Shown here: positions 41,988 through 52,122 of the stretch, in pieces | Numbering within the stretch: position 1 is the stretch's first letter | Layout of the letters: every line of letters begins with the position of its first letter | Source of the DNA: an archaeon | Lineage (GTDB): Archaea > Nanobdellota > Nanobdellia > Pacearchaeales > GW2011-AR1 | Length of the DNA: 64,000 nt | Direction of reading: 5' to 3' | Assembly (NCBI GenBank): GCA_018697035.1 | Contig: JABHSE010000004.1 | Coordinates: 195,300 to 259,299 of the forward strand | Program-made: the position numbers and the translations under genes | Notes under the pieces: model-generated | What the model was told of the DNA's origin: nothing | Database searches by the model: none | What the model saw: the letters and a program-made list of their open reading frames with translations, nothing else

Positions 41988-42829
41988 TTAGATATAGCTT
42001 CAAGGAATACATTTTTTCTCATCTCCGATTTATTTACATTTAACATATTAACAGTGAACCAAAGACTTTTAAGATCCTTTTTACCCATTTTATTGATAAT
42101 TTTTAAATTTTTATTTGCAATTAAATTTTCAAATTGTCCAAATTTAAAATCTGATAAGGATAGTATTATATTTTGAATTAAAACATCAATTGTACTTATT
42201 TTAAGTCCTTCTTTTTCTAACCCCATATTGTAAGCAAGATAAAACTTTTTTACTAACACTCTACAGAGCGGAAGATTATTTCCAATTCTATGCTCCCAAT
42301 CTTTTTTATCTGTCAATACCAATCCATGAATCATCTCGGAGAATATATACTTGTAGAACTCTTTTTCTTTCAAATAATACTTCTTGGAATCTTTTAATCC
42401 TATTAACCCTTCCCCTTTTAATTGCCTAATTTCATTATTTTTTAAATTTGGTAAAAGATACTTCCTTTTTTTGTATGGAAGTTCAAATATATAATTTCTT
42501 TTACAAATTGTTATTAGTTTATTTTCTTTATCATATTTTAATAGCCTCTTTCCGCAATAAGAACAGCGTAATTCAGGAATTTTACATTCGTTGATTTTAT
42601 ATTTGAGAATACAATCCTTTTTAATATTTTGAGGGATATTTCTCTCTTTGGTAAAATTTTTTAATACCAACCCATAATTTCTGATATTATTCTCCATGCA
42701 ATATCTACACTTTATCAGAGTACAGTTTGTTTCAACTTTGTTTCTTGAATAAATTATCTCAGAAATTTCTAACAAAGTTCTTTCTTTTTCTAGCAATGAT
42801 AATAAAATTATATCTTTATTTTTGGTCAT
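41984..42829 (-). CDS. zinc-ribbon protein, unknown function
   Basis: 281 aa, very lysine-, isoleucine- and asparagine-rich. Cysteine knuckles KCRYCMENN and RCSYCGKRLL (about residues 41 and 88), CTLIKCRYC spacing. Overlaps the integrase end by 4 bp on the other strand. No homology recognised. Confidence 0.55.
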   Translation of the reverse strand: MTKNKDIILLSLLEKERTLLEISEIIYSRNKVETNCTLIKCRYCMENNIRNYGLVLKNFTKERNIPQNIKKDCILKYKINECKIPELRCSYCGKRLLKYDKENKLITICKRNYIFELPYKKRKYLLPNLKNNEIRQLKGEGLIGLKDSKKYYLKEKEFYKYIFSEMIHGLVLTDKKDWEHRIGNNLPLCRVLVKKFYLAYNMGLEKEGLKISTIDVLIQNIILSLSDFKFGQFENLIANKNLKIINKMGKKDLKSLWFTVNMLNVNKSEMRKNVFLEAISN

Positions 42830-42895
42830 TTTAACTTATATTTACAAGCTATTTAAACCAGTAAGCGGTTAAATAACTTTTGGTAATTATTAATA

Positions 42896-43081
42896 ATGGC
42901 AATACTGAGGACTATATCTATAAAAAAAGAATTAGACGAAAAAACGAAAAAACATTGCAGGGATACGGGGAAATCGATAAGTGGACTTATCTCTGTCCTC
43001 TTAATTAAATATTTTTCAGAAAATACCCAAGAAAAAGAATGTATCATAAATAATATTGAAATAAGGGATGAAGATGGTTGA
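42896..43081 (+). CDS. ribbon-helix-helix DNA-binding protein
   Basis: 61 aa. LRTISIKKELDEKTKKHCRD gives the beta strand and helix A of an RHH/CopG fold, then SISGLISVLLIKYF. Likely copy-number or lysogeny-type regulator of the element. Overlaps the next gene by 14 bp. Confidence 0.7.
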   Translation: MAILRTISIKKELDEKTKKHCRDTGKSISGLISVLLIKYFSENTQEKECIINNIEIRDEDG

Positions 43082-44021
43082 CAAGCAAAAAAAGTCAACT
43101 AAAAATGGTTTACATTCCCCCCATATTGATAAGCTTACAAAGACAGAAAAAGAAGTTCTCAGGTCTCTTACAGAAGATTTTTTAACACCAACACAAATAC
43201 GAATTAAGAGGGGCTGTAGTAGGCAAGCTGTCTACAAACACCTTAGATCTCTGAAGAAAAAAGGGGCTTATACCCCTGGTCTACAAAACACAGAAAAACC
43301 CATAGGGAGTCGTCAACCAAATGAGAAAGATGTCAACCAAGTAAGACTCCACGGGCAACAATTTCATATAAAAATAATACAACAGGAACCAAACGACCAG
43401 AAATATCAGAAATTATTGAAAAAATCAAACAAACTCTACATAGATGGACACACAATAAATCTATATCAGGATTCAATAGAAATCTATGCCGGAAGAGGAG
43501 CAAGTTTTTATGGGGCCGATGCGCAAGAGGCAGACAGAAAGGCATCTGAATACTGGCAAAAATTCTTCACAAGAATGGAGCACGAACTAAAGGTTATGCT
43601 AATAAAAGATAGGAGTAGAAATATCAAAGAAGTCAATCATCACTATGCAAGGGGAGAATCAGGGGTATGTGAGAACACATTAGAAAATGAAGGAAAACAT
43701 ATAAGAGTATTTTGCCCAAGAGATGGCAAATTAGCATTCATAACCGATGAGTCCTTCGGAGACAAAGAAGATGAAACAGTACATCCACTAACAGCAAAAC
43801 AAGATAGGGAAGCTATAGACAGGCATTTTAACGACTTGAGGCTGAACAATCCTCCAACAATCTCGGAGGTAATGAACTTGATGAAAGAGCATGTCGAATT
43901 AAACAAAGAGACTGCTGCGGGATTACTGGCAATTACGAACTATTTAACACCGCCCCTAGCCAAATTACAAAACAGAACTAAATCAAGCAATTTTCCTAAC
44001 AAATTAAGCTATATAATGTAG
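43068..44021 (+). CDS. HTH protein with unknown C-terminal domain
   Basis: 317 aa. N-terminal winged helix (LTKTEKEVLRSLTEDF, LTPTQIRIKRGCSRQAVYKH, about residues 17-55). The rest is unrecognised but includes HFKIIQQEPND-type strands and conserved-looking HHYARGESGVCENTLENEG, a segment seen in proteins of archaeal mobile elements. Translationally coupled to the RHH gene; possibly replication or maintenance control. Confidence 0.5.
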   Translation: MKMVDKQKKSTKNGLHSPHIDKLTKTEKEVLRSLTEDFLTPTQIRIKRGCSRQAVYKHLRSLKKKGAYTPGLQNTEKPIGSRQPNEKDVNQVRLHGQQFHIKIIQQEPNDQKYQKLLKKSNKLYIDGHTINLYQDSIEIYAGRGASFYGADAQEADRKASEYWQKFFTRMEHELKVMLIKDRSRNIKEVNHHYARGESGVCENTLENEGKHIRVFCPRDGKLAFITDESFGDKEDETVHPLTAKQDREAIDRHFNDLRLNNPPTISEVMNLMKEHVELNKETAAGLLAITNYLTPPLAKLQNRTKSSNFPNKLSYIM

Positions 44022-44047
44022 TAAAAAATGGAAAACGTAAATACACA

Positions 44048-44284
44048 ATGTTAACTCCGACAAATAAAAGAAATATAAAAAACTTCGAGAATCTTAATGC
44101 AAACCATCAGAGAGTATTCAAGTGCAGATTAATAAAAAAATGTGGTGCATCATTTCAAGAAATAGAATTTGTTTTGAGAAATTATAAAAAATTAGGAATA
44201 AAAATAGAAAAAGTTGTGGACATAGTTCAATTAGCAACATTATTGGAATTATATTCAAAATTAAATTTGTTACAAAATATGTAA
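44048..44284 (+). CDS. hypothetical small protein
   Basis: 78 aa, basic, helical, two cysteines. No family recognised. Lies in a run of element genes. Confidence 0.4.
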   Translation: MLTPTNKRNIKNFENLNANHQRVFKCRLIKKCGASFQEIEFVLRNYKKLGIKIEKVVDIVQLATLLELYSKLNLLQNM

Positions 44285-44324
44285 ATAATTGAAAAACATA
44301 TTTGTAAAAATTACATAAGGGACA

Positions 44325-44945
44325 ATGAATAACTTACAAAAACCTCAAAAAAAAGAAAATGTAAAAGAAGAGAACTTAGATAGAGTATTTAATCCTGCAA
44401 AGTTTAGAACAACTTACTATAATGAATTTCCAGATTGGAAAGAGAAAAAAGATAAAGAGAAAAAAGAAACTGAAGAAAATTTATACAATGAAGTTATAAA
44501 AGGCTTAGAGTCTGATCTTAAAATGTTGGGAATGGAACCAACTTATTCTGCAAAAATAATTATTAGGGAAATTGCTCAAAATATGATTTTACTTGGAAGA
44601 ACCAAAGGACTAATTGTTTGCTCAGGGATATTAGAGACAAAATTTGAATTTAAAAAAACAAATACCTTTTATAGAACAAATTATGAATTTAAGAGAGATT
44701 CAAAAACAGAGATTTATGAGCAATTACATAATGGAAGAGAAGTAGACCCAGTTATTAGGGATTACCTTCCAAGACTACATAAAAATATCAACGAGGGATT
44801 GAAGCAACTTGCATTATTACCGATTCAGCAAATTGAAAGGCAAAAGTTAACAGTTATTAAAAAACTCAAACAAACCTGTGAATCAATTGAAAAAGAATAC
44901 ATTTTAAAAGCTGAAAAGAAAATTAACCAATTCGCCAAAGTTTAG
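44325..44945 (+). CDS. hypothetical protein
   Basis: 206 aa, charged and helical; N-terminal RVFNPAKFRTTYYNEFPDW then KKDKEKKETEE. The middle (YSAKIIIREIAQNMILLGR) may be a DNA-binding or dimerisation helix pair. No family recognised. Confidence 0.5.
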   Translation: MNNLQKPQKKENVKEENLDRVFNPAKFRTTYYNEFPDWKEKKDKEKKETEENLYNEVIKGLESDLKMLGMEPTYSAKIIIREIAQNMILLGRTKGLIVCSGILETKFEFKKTNTFYRTNYEFKRDSKTEIYEQLHNGREVDPVIRDYLPRLHKNINEGLKQLALLPIQQIERQKLTVIKKLKQTCESIEKEYILKAEKKINQFAKV

Positions 44946-45064
44946 ATATGTCTACACCCTTTTCTTTTGAAGTCACTTCTTCCTATTCTTCCATTCTCCG
45001 CACCCATTTTTAATGCCCAATACCTTACAGAATAAAGGAAACATTGCCTAATCAATAATTTTAA

Positions 45065-45622
45065 TTACACTCTCTTAAGCATCATATTCATAAACTTCTT
45101 CCCATCACCCGTATAAGAATAAGAGCTAGAAGTAGATTTCACATAAAGCACAACATTATTTCTGACACAAAATCCTTCTGCATAACCCGACAATGTATTA
45201 TCTCTTTCGATTCCAAAACAACCAATTCCAAGGCTCCATTCTTCAACGCCCCTAATGTCTATTTTAGTTTTTTCTTGCTCATAAAACTTATTAGAATTAT
45301 TAATAGAACTAAAACGGTAAACTCTCGCAACAACGACACTTCCTCCAAAAGTTTCAGATTTACTCATTTGTTTTTCTGATCCATCAAGAAATCCGGTAAA
45401 ATTGGAGTCTATGACTAAATCCTTAATTCTCCATTCTCTATCGACTTCTGAATCCTGAGGCACAATCGAGTGGGATTCTATTGAAATTAATTCTCCGTCC
45501 GAATAATCAGAATTTATATCCGAATCAGAAAGCATGCCTAATATAGTTAAAAATATGAAAAATCCAAGAATGCCCGTTAAGATCCAATGTCTTCTAAACC
45601 AAGATTTCTTCGCAGCTTTCAT
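45065..45622 (-). CDS. membrane-anchored exterior protein
   Basis: 185 aa. Basic start, a membrane helix (WILTGILGFFIFLTILGML, about 13-31), and an exterior domain with three cysteines (GIGCFGIERD, EGFCVRN). No family recognised. Probably facing outside; could be an element surface or exclusion protein (speculation). Confidence 0.5.
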   Translation of the reverse strand: MKAAKKSWFRRHWILTGILGFFIFLTILGMLSDSDINSDYSDGELISIESHSIVPQDSEVDREWRIKDLVIDSNFTGFLDGSEKQMSKSETFGGSVVVARVYRFSSINNSNKFYEQEKTKIDIRGVEEWSLGIGCFGIERDNTLSGYAEGFCVRNNVVLYVKSTSSSYSYTGDGKKFMNMMLKRV

Positions 45623-45705
45623 AAATTTATATGGGTTTCATCTTTTTTAAACATTGTCTATCTGTTGTCAATCTTTCTATTAAATGTCTACTTGCTGTCT
45701 ATCTT

Positions 45706-45990
45706 ATGGAAAATCCAAAATTTTGGAAAACTTATTCTTGGGTAAATCTTGGTAGCCAAAGAAAGGAAGTAATGAAACTGTTGCCCGATAAACCGATTAC
45801 TGCAGAGGAATTAAGAAAGAAAATTAATGAAAAAGGCCCCCTTAATCTAAGCCTCCGGGAAATGTCGAGACACTTAACTTCATTTTTAGAACAAGGTCTC
45901 ACAGAATGCTTAAACCCAGAAGATCCATATAATAGGCTTTATATGATTACAAGTATGGGGAAAAAGATAAGAGATTCTTTCTTTGCATAA
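45706..45990 (+). CDS. winged-helix regulator
   Basis: 94 aa. WVNLGSQRKEVMKLLPDKPI, ITAEELRKKINEKGPLNLSL and LTSFLEQGLTECL make a compact winged helix; probable transcription regulator of the element. Confidence 0.6.
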   Translation: MENPKFWKTYSWVNLGSQRKEVMKLLPDKPITAEELRKKINEKGPLNLSLREMSRHLTSFLEQGLTECLNPEDPYNRLYMITSMGKKIRDSFFA

Positions 45991-46020
45991 TTATAAAAAT
46001 ATAGTTATGAGTCTTTTAGT

Positions 46021-46242
46021 ATGACAAAAATTGGACTTGTAATCTTTGTTTTGTTTGTGGGAATCTTATTGGGGGGTATTTTGCAAGAATACGTTTGCCA
46101 TATAAATGAAACTGGAGAACTCGGAAGCGGAAAGCCAATGGTTGATTTGACATGTAAAATATTATCAATTCCTTTAGAATTGATTTTACTGATTTTCGCT
46201 ATTTCCGGAGCAATTATTTATTATATAAAAACAAAAGAATAA
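46021..46242 (+). CDS. small membrane protein
   Basis: 73 aa, helices at about 5-22 and 48-68, two cysteines in the exterior loop. TATAAAAA at 45992-45999 fixes the start. It precedes the nuclease-like gene by one base, so both are probably one transcript. Confidence 0.5.
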   Translation: MTKIGLVIFVLFVGILLGGILQEYVCHINETGELGSGKPMVDLTCKILSIPLELILLIFAISGAIIYYIKTKE

Positions 46243-46243
46243 A

Positions 46244-47704
46244 ATGAACCAAACAGAAGAAGTAAACAAAATTATAGAAGAAGAACTAAAGAGATTAGGG
46301 AAAGAACCAAAATTTTTAGAGAGATTAGAAGTCAAATCTATTTCAGAAATGGAAACTTATGCTAATGTATTATGGCATTCTTATGTCCAAATAAGTTCTT
46401 TAGAATATCAATATCCTGAACAAATAGAAATAATCAAAGAAAAATCTCTTGGCTTGCTTAATAAATATGCAGAAATAAACCAAAAAATAGGTGAATTGCT
46501 ATTGAAGCTAAAACCTGAATCTTTTAAACAGAATAATTATTTTAAAGATATGGCTGCTCAAAAATTTATAATTGCTGCTGGAAAATTATTTGATTTTTTA
46601 CAAAGTAAGGAAATAAAAAGTGACTGCTTGGTAGAAGAGAAAGATGGAATAAAGAGTTTTTGTTCAACAAAATCAGCATACCATAAGGTAAGGGAGCTTC
46701 TCAATAAGGCTGAATCTATATATGAGGATTTAGCTGTTTATTACACTTCAAAAAATAATTATAATATGGCCCATATTTATTATTACTTGGTTGGAGAATT
46801 ACTAATAAAAGAAATCGCTTATGGGAAAAAGATTAATGATTGGATGATGTATGATGATTTTGAGTTTGGCAACATTTTCTATTGGGCAGGGTTAGCTTTT
46901 ATGAAGTGTTATACATCTTTAAAAGATAAGTATATCTTAACAAGTCACGGTCCCCCTTCGGTATCCTTTATTAATTCTGCAATATCTGAAGTTTTTTCTT
47001 TAGGGAACCGAGGGCTAATGCCAGAACAGTTAGCAATAAAAAGTTTTGAAGCCGCTAAACCCTTTTTATTAAAGTCTGGGGAGAAAATCATTTATGCAAA
47101 GATTCAGGATTATCTATATGAATTAAAATCAGAATTAAACGATTTTGAAAAAAATGTTATAGAACTTTTTATTAAGATCTCAAGAGAATTTCTGAAAAAA
47201 GAAAATATAGTAATTAGGAAGACTGCAGGAAGACTGCAGGAAGAAGATGTTAGAGATTATTTTCTTTCTTGTCTCAATGTCGTTATAGAAGAAATTGCAG
47301 TAGCCGAAAGTCTGAAATGCAGAGGAGAAACAGACCTAATTTTATTTGGTAAGGATAATTTTAGAAATAATTTAGAAGGTATTTCTGAGTTTAAGGTATG
47401 GCCAAGAAATAAGTATAAGGAGATTATAAAACAAATAAAATCTTATCTAACCGATTTTGAATCTTTTGGAATTATAGTTATGATAAATGAGGGGGAAAGC
47501 TCTATCAACGAGAAATATAAAAAAGAAATTATTGATAAAGATGAATTGATAGTTCCAAACTCATTCGAAAAACTTAACTTTGGAGGAACCGGCTTTGAAT
47601 ATTTTAAAACAAAAAGTTTTTTAGATAAAAGTAAGACAAAAGAAATTTCAATCTATCACATTATACTGAATATTTTTTCATCAATTAAAAAAGACAATCC
47701 TTAA
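46244..47704 (+). CDS. probable PD-(D/E)XK nuclease with helical N-terminal part
   Basis: 486 aa. Residues 1-330 are helical repeats (possible TPR-like packing). The C-terminal part has RGETDLILFGKDNFRNNLEG then ISEFKVWPRNKYKEIIKQIK and SFGIIVMINEGE: E-x-D, E-x-K and the following strand fit the PD-(D/E)XK core. Such nuclease plus helical-repeat proteins are common single-gene defence effectors. Not matched to a named system. Confidence 0.55.
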   Translation: MNQTEEVNKIIEEELKRLGKEPKFLERLEVKSISEMETYANVLWHSYVQISSLEYQYPEQIEIIKEKSLGLLNKYAEINQKIGELLLKLKPESFKQNNYFKDMAAQKFIIAAGKLFDFLQSKEIKSDCLVEEKDGIKSFCSTKSAYHKVRELLNKAESIYEDLAVYYTSKNNYNMAHIYYYLVGELLIKEIAYGKKINDWMMYDDFEFGNIFYWAGLAFMKCYTSLKDKYILTSHGPPSVSFINSAISEVFSLGNRGLMPEQLAIKSFEAAKPFLLKSGEKIIYAKIQDYLYELKSELNDFEKNVIELFIKISREFLKKENIVIRKTAGRLQEEDVRDYFLSCLNVVIEEIAVAESLKCRGETDLILFGKDNFRNNLEGISEFKVWPRNKYKEIIKQIKSYLTDFESFGIIVMINEGESSINEKYKKEIIDKDELIVPNSFEKLNFGGTGFEYFKTKSFLDKSKTKEISIYHIILNIFSSIKKDNP

Positions 47705-47818
47705 TTATCATGAGCTCCATTGGTTAGGAGGTTGACAAAAGCAAGTAACAAGGAGTATCTTAAAAATAGTTTACTTAAAAACAATTAATCATAAAAACTT
47801 CCTATTTGTCTTATTTCC

Positions 47819-49288
47819 ATGCTACTAACAAAATCAAATTATCTCCTAGGCCTGCAATGCCCAAAATTACTCTGGGTTGCAAAGAATGATAAGCAAAGAA
47901 TGCCCGAGCCAGATAATTCTGCGAAACATAATTTTATGATGGGAGATATTATTGGAGTTTTAGCCACAAAAGCCTTTCCTGGAGGAATCGACCTTGCAGA
48001 TTTAGGTTTTATGGAAAATATTAGTAAAACGAAAAAGGCGATTAAAGATAGAGAAACGATTTATGAAGCAGGAATTATGGTCAATAACTTATTCTCTAGA
48101 GCAGATGTTTTATTGCCAGTTGGAGAGAATGAATGGGATATTATTGAAGTTAAGAGCGCGACAAAAGTCAAAGACATAAATATTCATGACGTTTCTTTCC
48201 AGAAGTATACCTATGAAAAAGCCGGACTTAAAATTAGAAAATGTTTTTTGATGCATATTAATAATGAGTATATTAAGGACGGGGAGATTGAGCCAGGGGA
48301 GTTGTTTGTACAGACTGATATTACTGAGAAAGTTGATGAGTATACCGAGGGAATTGAGGAGAGAATTGAAAACATGTTTAAGATTATTCGGGCTAAAAAG
48401 GAAAAAGATACACCTATTGGCATACAGTGCTCAGAGCCATATAAGTGTGCCTTGAAAGGTGAATGCTGGAAGAATGTTCCAGAAGGGAGCGTATTCGAGT
48501 TTTATTATATGCTTAAGAATAAATGTTTTGAGCTTTACAATGAAGGAATTATTCGTCTGAAGGATGTTCCAGAAGATGTTAAGCTGAATAGTAATCAGCA
48601 GGTACAAAGAAGGCTTGCATTTGATGGCGGAAAGCATGTAGATAAACTACAAATCAAGAATTTTCTTCGGAACTTGAAATATCCAATTTATTATTTAGAT
48701 TTTGAAACTATTGCGCCTGCGATCCCTAAATTTAATGGGATGAAGCCATATCAGAGGATTCCATTTCAATTCTCATTACATACCCAAAGTAAGACTGGAA
48801 AAATTAAGCATATTTCTTTTTTAGCTGATGGCACGAGCGATCCTCGACCGAAGTTTATGCAGGCTCTTAGAGACAATTTAAAGAAGCGTGGGAGCATTTT
48901 AGTTTACAATCAAGGGTTTGAGAAGGGAATTATGAATGAGTCAGCCGTGGCCTTACCAGAGTTTAAAGGCTGGTATAAAGATAATATTGAGCCGAGAGTA
49001 AAAGACCTCTTAGATGTCTTTAGAGATTTTTCTTATTACGATCCCAAACAAAAAGGTTCCGCTTCGATAAAGGCGGTGTTACCAGTTATGTCTGATTTGA
49101 AATATAGTGATTTAGAAATTAGCGAGGGAATGTTCGCAAGTAATGAATACGAAAGGGTTACTTATGGGGATGTTGAGAACTCGGAAAGATTAAGAGTAAG
49201 GGAAGACTTGGAAAAGTATTGCGAGCTGGATACATTGGCTGAGGTTGAAATTATAAAAAGATTAAAAGAAATAATTACCAATTCTTAA
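47819..49288 (+). CDS. DUF2779 protein: Cas4/RecB-like nuclease fused to DnaQ-like exonuclease
   Basis: 489 aa. N-terminal YLLGLQCPKLLWVAKND and SRADVLLPVGENEWDIIEVK (RecB/Cas4 core: D and EVK), cysteines of an Fe-S cluster in the QCSEPYKCALKGECW segment; the C-terminal part begins YYLDFETIAPAIPKF (DEDD exonuclease motif I) with further acidic residues LLDVFRDFSYYDP and DLEKYCELDTLAEVE. DUF2779 proteins are dual-nuclease proteins in many defence islands and near CRISPR loci; no CRISPR array is here. Confidence 0.82.
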   Translation: MLLTKSNYLLGLQCPKLLWVAKNDKQRMPEPDNSAKHNFMMGDIIGVLATKAFPGGIDLADLGFMENISKTKKAIKDRETIYEAGIMVNNLFSRADVLLPVGENEWDIIEVKSATKVKDINIHDVSFQKYTYEKAGLKIRKCFLMHINNEYIKDGEIEPGELFVQTDITEKVDEYTEGIEERIENMFKIIRAKKEKDTPIGIQCSEPYKCALKGECWKNVPEGSVFEFYYMLKNKCFELYNEGIIRLKDVPEDVKLNSNQQVQRRLAFDGGKHVDKLQIKNFLRNLKYPIYYLDFETIAPAIPKFNGMKPYQRIPFQFSLHTQSKTGKIKHISFLADGTSDPRPKFMQALRDNLKKRGSILVYNQGFEKGIMNESAVALPEFKGWYKDNIEPRVKDLLDVFRDFSYYDPKQKGSASIKAVLPVMSDLKYSDLEISEGMFASNEYERVTYGDVENSERLRVREDLEKYCELDTLAEVEIIKRLKEIITNS

Positions 49289-49378
49289 AACCATATAGAC
49301 TTCTAAGACTTGTCGTAAAAAATTAATGAATTGCCCTTTGACCACTAAATCTATAAAGTTCTTAACTTATTTATAAAA

Positions 49379-50119
49379 ATGGAATATCGTGGATTCGCTG
49401 ACGATTTAAACGAAACAGTAAGTAGTTATAATGGAGAACACAAAGAATTAATCAAACATTTGCCTGCTCTCTTTGACCTTTTATGCAAAATTTTATATGA
49501 TAACAGGTCTAGTTGGAGTACGAGGATAATAGTTTCTTCGGTTTTAGGATATTTTGTACTTCCTGAAGATGTTATTCCTGATTATGAAGAAGAAACCGGC
49601 TATTTGGACGATTTATTTATTGTCACTTTTGCTCTTAAACAAATTGAACTTTCTTCAGACTACGATTTAATAAAAAATAACTGGAATGAAAGTTCGGATA
49701 TAGGCAAAATAATAGAAAAAACCTATAACTCTTGCCAGGATTTATTGGGAGGGCTTTCAGAAGAGGTTTTAGGGATGGTTGGGCTGAGAAGGTATTTATC
49801 AGTAGAAAGAGAATACAATAATTTGAGTCATTCTACCAAAATGAGAAAAATAATGGATGAAAAAATAGAGCTAATAGGACTTTTATCATTTGTCACCGCG
49901 AAACTCTATAATACGCCAAGGACAAGGTCGGTTGAGGAATTGATAGAGTTTATTCAGAAACACGAAGACTACGGAGAAATAGAAAGAATAATTCAATTAG
50001 TTAGAGAAAAAACCATATCCAAGACAATTAACGAATTACCCAAAGACACTCTCTCTCTTGAAAGAAAACTTAGGAGAAAAAGAATTAAAAAATTATTATC
50101 TCAATCCAATGTCACTTAA
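49379..50119 (+). CDS. YkvA/DUF1232-like protein
   Basis: 246 aa. The segment YFVLPEDVIPDYEEETGYLD is the DUF1232 (YkvA) motif (xVxPxDxIPDxxxxxGYxDD), around residues 58-78. The rest is helical. First gene of the defence operon; overlaps the helicase by 11 bp. In other defence loci a YkvA-like gene precedes helicase or ATPase genes without known role. Confidence 0.75.
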   Translation: MEYRGFADDLNETVSSYNGEHKELIKHLPALFDLLCKILYDNRSSWSTRIIVSSVLGYFVLPEDVIPDYEEETGYLDDLFIVTFALKQIELSSDYDLIKNNWNESSDIGKIIEKTYNSCQDLLGGLSEEVLGMVGLRRYLSVEREYNNLSHSTKMRKIMDEKIELIGLLSFVTAKLYNTPRTRSVEELIEFIQKHEDYGEIERIIQLVREKTISKTINELPKDTLSLERKLRRKRIKKLLSQSNVT

Positions 50120-52121
50120 TGATATTAATCTAAAAAACACTTATGACTCTGACGAGGATAATATTCTCAAAGACTTCTATATCCCCACCTTAAAAGAATC
50201 TATCTTATACAAAAGAATAGCATCTTATTACAGCTCCTCAAGCTTAGTAGTTGCCTCTGAAGGAATTACTAGCCTAATCGGCAAAAGAGGAAAAATGAAG
50301 TTGCTAATAAATGTCGGACTTAGTAAAGAGGACTATGAGGCGATAAGGGAGGGGATTGAAAATCCTGAAAAAATAATTTCGGCTTTAATGATAAAAGACA
50401 TAGAGGAACTCAGAGAGCAAATAAAAATAAATCACCTAAAAGTTCTTTCATGGTTAATAGCTATGGGAAAGGTAGAAATAAAAGTTGCTATTATAAAGGA
50501 AAATGCTAAAGGAATTTTGCATCAAAAAGTTGGACTTTTATATGATGAACTAGGAAGCAAAATTTCATTTAGTGGATCTGAAAATGAGACTGCAAATGGA
50601 TTCATTCATAATATAGAAGAATTTAAAGTTTTTAGAGGATGGATTGAAGATGAAAGAAAATATTTAATTGAAGATGAAAGAAAGTTTGAAAAATTTTGGT
50701 CTGGTGAGGGGAATCGAGTTAAAACAATATCGCTTCCAGAAGCTGTTGAAAAAAAACTAATAGAAATTCGGCCAAAAGATAAAATAGAATTGAACAAGAT
50801 TATCGATGAACTAGAAAAGGGCATTTCTAAGAAAAAGCTAAGACCCTACCAAAAGGAAGCTATTGATTGCTGGATGGAAAATGGGAAGACTGGCGTACTA
50901 GAAATGGCAACTGGAAGCGGGAAAACATTTACTTCTATATCAATAATAAAAGAACTTTCAAAAGAAACTAAGCCATTTCTAGTAGTTATTGCTTGCCCCT
51001 TTCAACACTTAGTTACTCAGTGGACCAAGGAACTGGAAGATCAAGGAATAAGTTCTGTCAAAGCATTTGGGAATAGAAAGTCTTGGGTTGACAAAGTTGC
51101 AGATAAGGTCTCCAATTTAAACAGGGGCTATGAAAACTTACTAGTTTTAGTTACAACATACGACACGTCTTCAAAAGGATATTTTCTAGAATTAATAAAA
51201 AAATTTAATCAAAATTCCCTATATATTGGAGATGAAGTACATTATGTAGGGGCAGAATCACGAAGAAAGGGATTGTTGGAAGAATATTCATTTCGCCTTG
51301 GATTAAGTGCAACTCCTTCCAGGTGGATGGATGACGAAGGAACAAAAATAATCAATGATTATTTTGGGAAAACTGTTTTTGAATTTGGTCTAGAAGAAGC
51401 GATAGCAATGAAATTTTTAACTCCCTATAAATATTATCCTCATATAAGTCACCTCTCAGATGAAGAAATGCAAGAATATGAGGCATTTGCGCCAAGGATT
51501 GCCAGATTGATGCAGGGAGACAGTAAAGAGAATAATGAAAGACTCTCTCTCTTATTAATACAGAGACAAAAAATAATAACTAATGCAATTGCAAAATATG
51601 ACATATTAGAAGAAATTATTCAAAAAGAGGAAATGGATAAAACTTTAATCTATTGTTCAGATAAACAAATCATAGAAGTTCCAAAATATCTTTCAAAAAA
51701 GAACACAATTTTTCACAGGTTTACCTCAAAAGAAAAGAATAAAGAAAGAAAGAAAATTTTAGAAAATTTTGAGAAGGGTGTATATCAGGTTTTACTAGCA
51801 ATAAAATGTTTAGATGAAGGAGTAGATGTGCCTTCAACAAAGACCGCAATAATTATGGCAAGTAGTGGAAATCCTAGGGAATATATTCAGCGAAGAGGAA
51901 GGATATTGAGGACACACCCATCAAAAAATTTTTCTGTTATCCATGATATTATAGTCCTACCCCCAAAAGGTTATTTTTATAAATACGCCTCATCTGATAT
52001 GGATAAGAAAATGTTAAAAAAAGAACTTAAAAGATATATGGAATTTTCAAACTCTTCAATGAATCCCATATCTTCAACAAAAAAGGTAATCTCCATAATG
52101 GAAGATTATGGATTAATGTAA
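50109..52121 (+). CDS. DEAD/DEAH helicase with N-terminal PLD-like domain
   Basis: 670 aa. PLD-like domain with HQKVGLLYD (about residue 137) and FSGSENETANG (about 153); helicase core with Walker A MATGSGKTF (about 264), IGDEVHYVG (DEVH, about 375), LSATPSRW (about 400), and motif VI QRRGRILR (about 594). ATG 50109 (MSLNDINLKNTYDSDEDN) is preferred over 50058 as it reduces the overlap. PLD plus SF2 helicase fusions are found in restriction and phosphorothioate-type systems. Likely the motor, perhaps also the nuclease, of this system. Confidence 0.88.
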   Translation: MSLNDINLKNTYDSDEDNILKDFYIPTLKESILYKRIASYYSSSSLVVASEGITSLIGKRGKMKLLINVGLSKEDYEAIREGIENPEKIISALMIKDIEELREQIKINHLKVLSWLIAMGKVEIKVAIIKENAKGILHQKVGLLYDELGSKISFSGSENETANGFIHNIEEFKVFRGWIEDERKYLIEDERKFEKFWSGEGNRVKTISLPEAVEKKLIEIRPKDKIELNKIIDELEKGISKKKLRPYQKEAIDCWMENGKTGVLEMATGSGKTFTSISIIKELSKETKPFLVVIACPFQHLVTQWTKELEDQGISSVKAFGNRKSWVDKVADKVSNLNRGYENLLVLVTTYDTSSKGYFLELIKKFNQNSLYIGDEVHYVGAESRRKGLLEEYSFRLGLSATPSRWMDDEGTKIINDYFGKTVFEFGLEEAIAMKFLTPYKYYPHISHLSDEEMQEYEAFAPRIARLMQGDSKENNERLSLLLIQRQKIITNAIAKYDILEEIIQKEEMDKTLIYCSDKQIIEVPKYLSKKNTIFHRFTSKEKNKERKKILENFEKGVYQVLLAIKCLDEGVDVPSTKTAIIMASSGNPREYIQRRGRILRTHPSKNFSVIHDIIVLPPKGYFYKYASSDMDKKMLKKELKRYMEFSNSSMNPISSTKKVISIMEDYGLM

Positions 52122-52122
52122 A

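Noticed and set aside
43068-44021. Replication initiator of the element
   Set aside because: Only a winged helix is visible; no primase, Rep nuclease or ATPase motifs.
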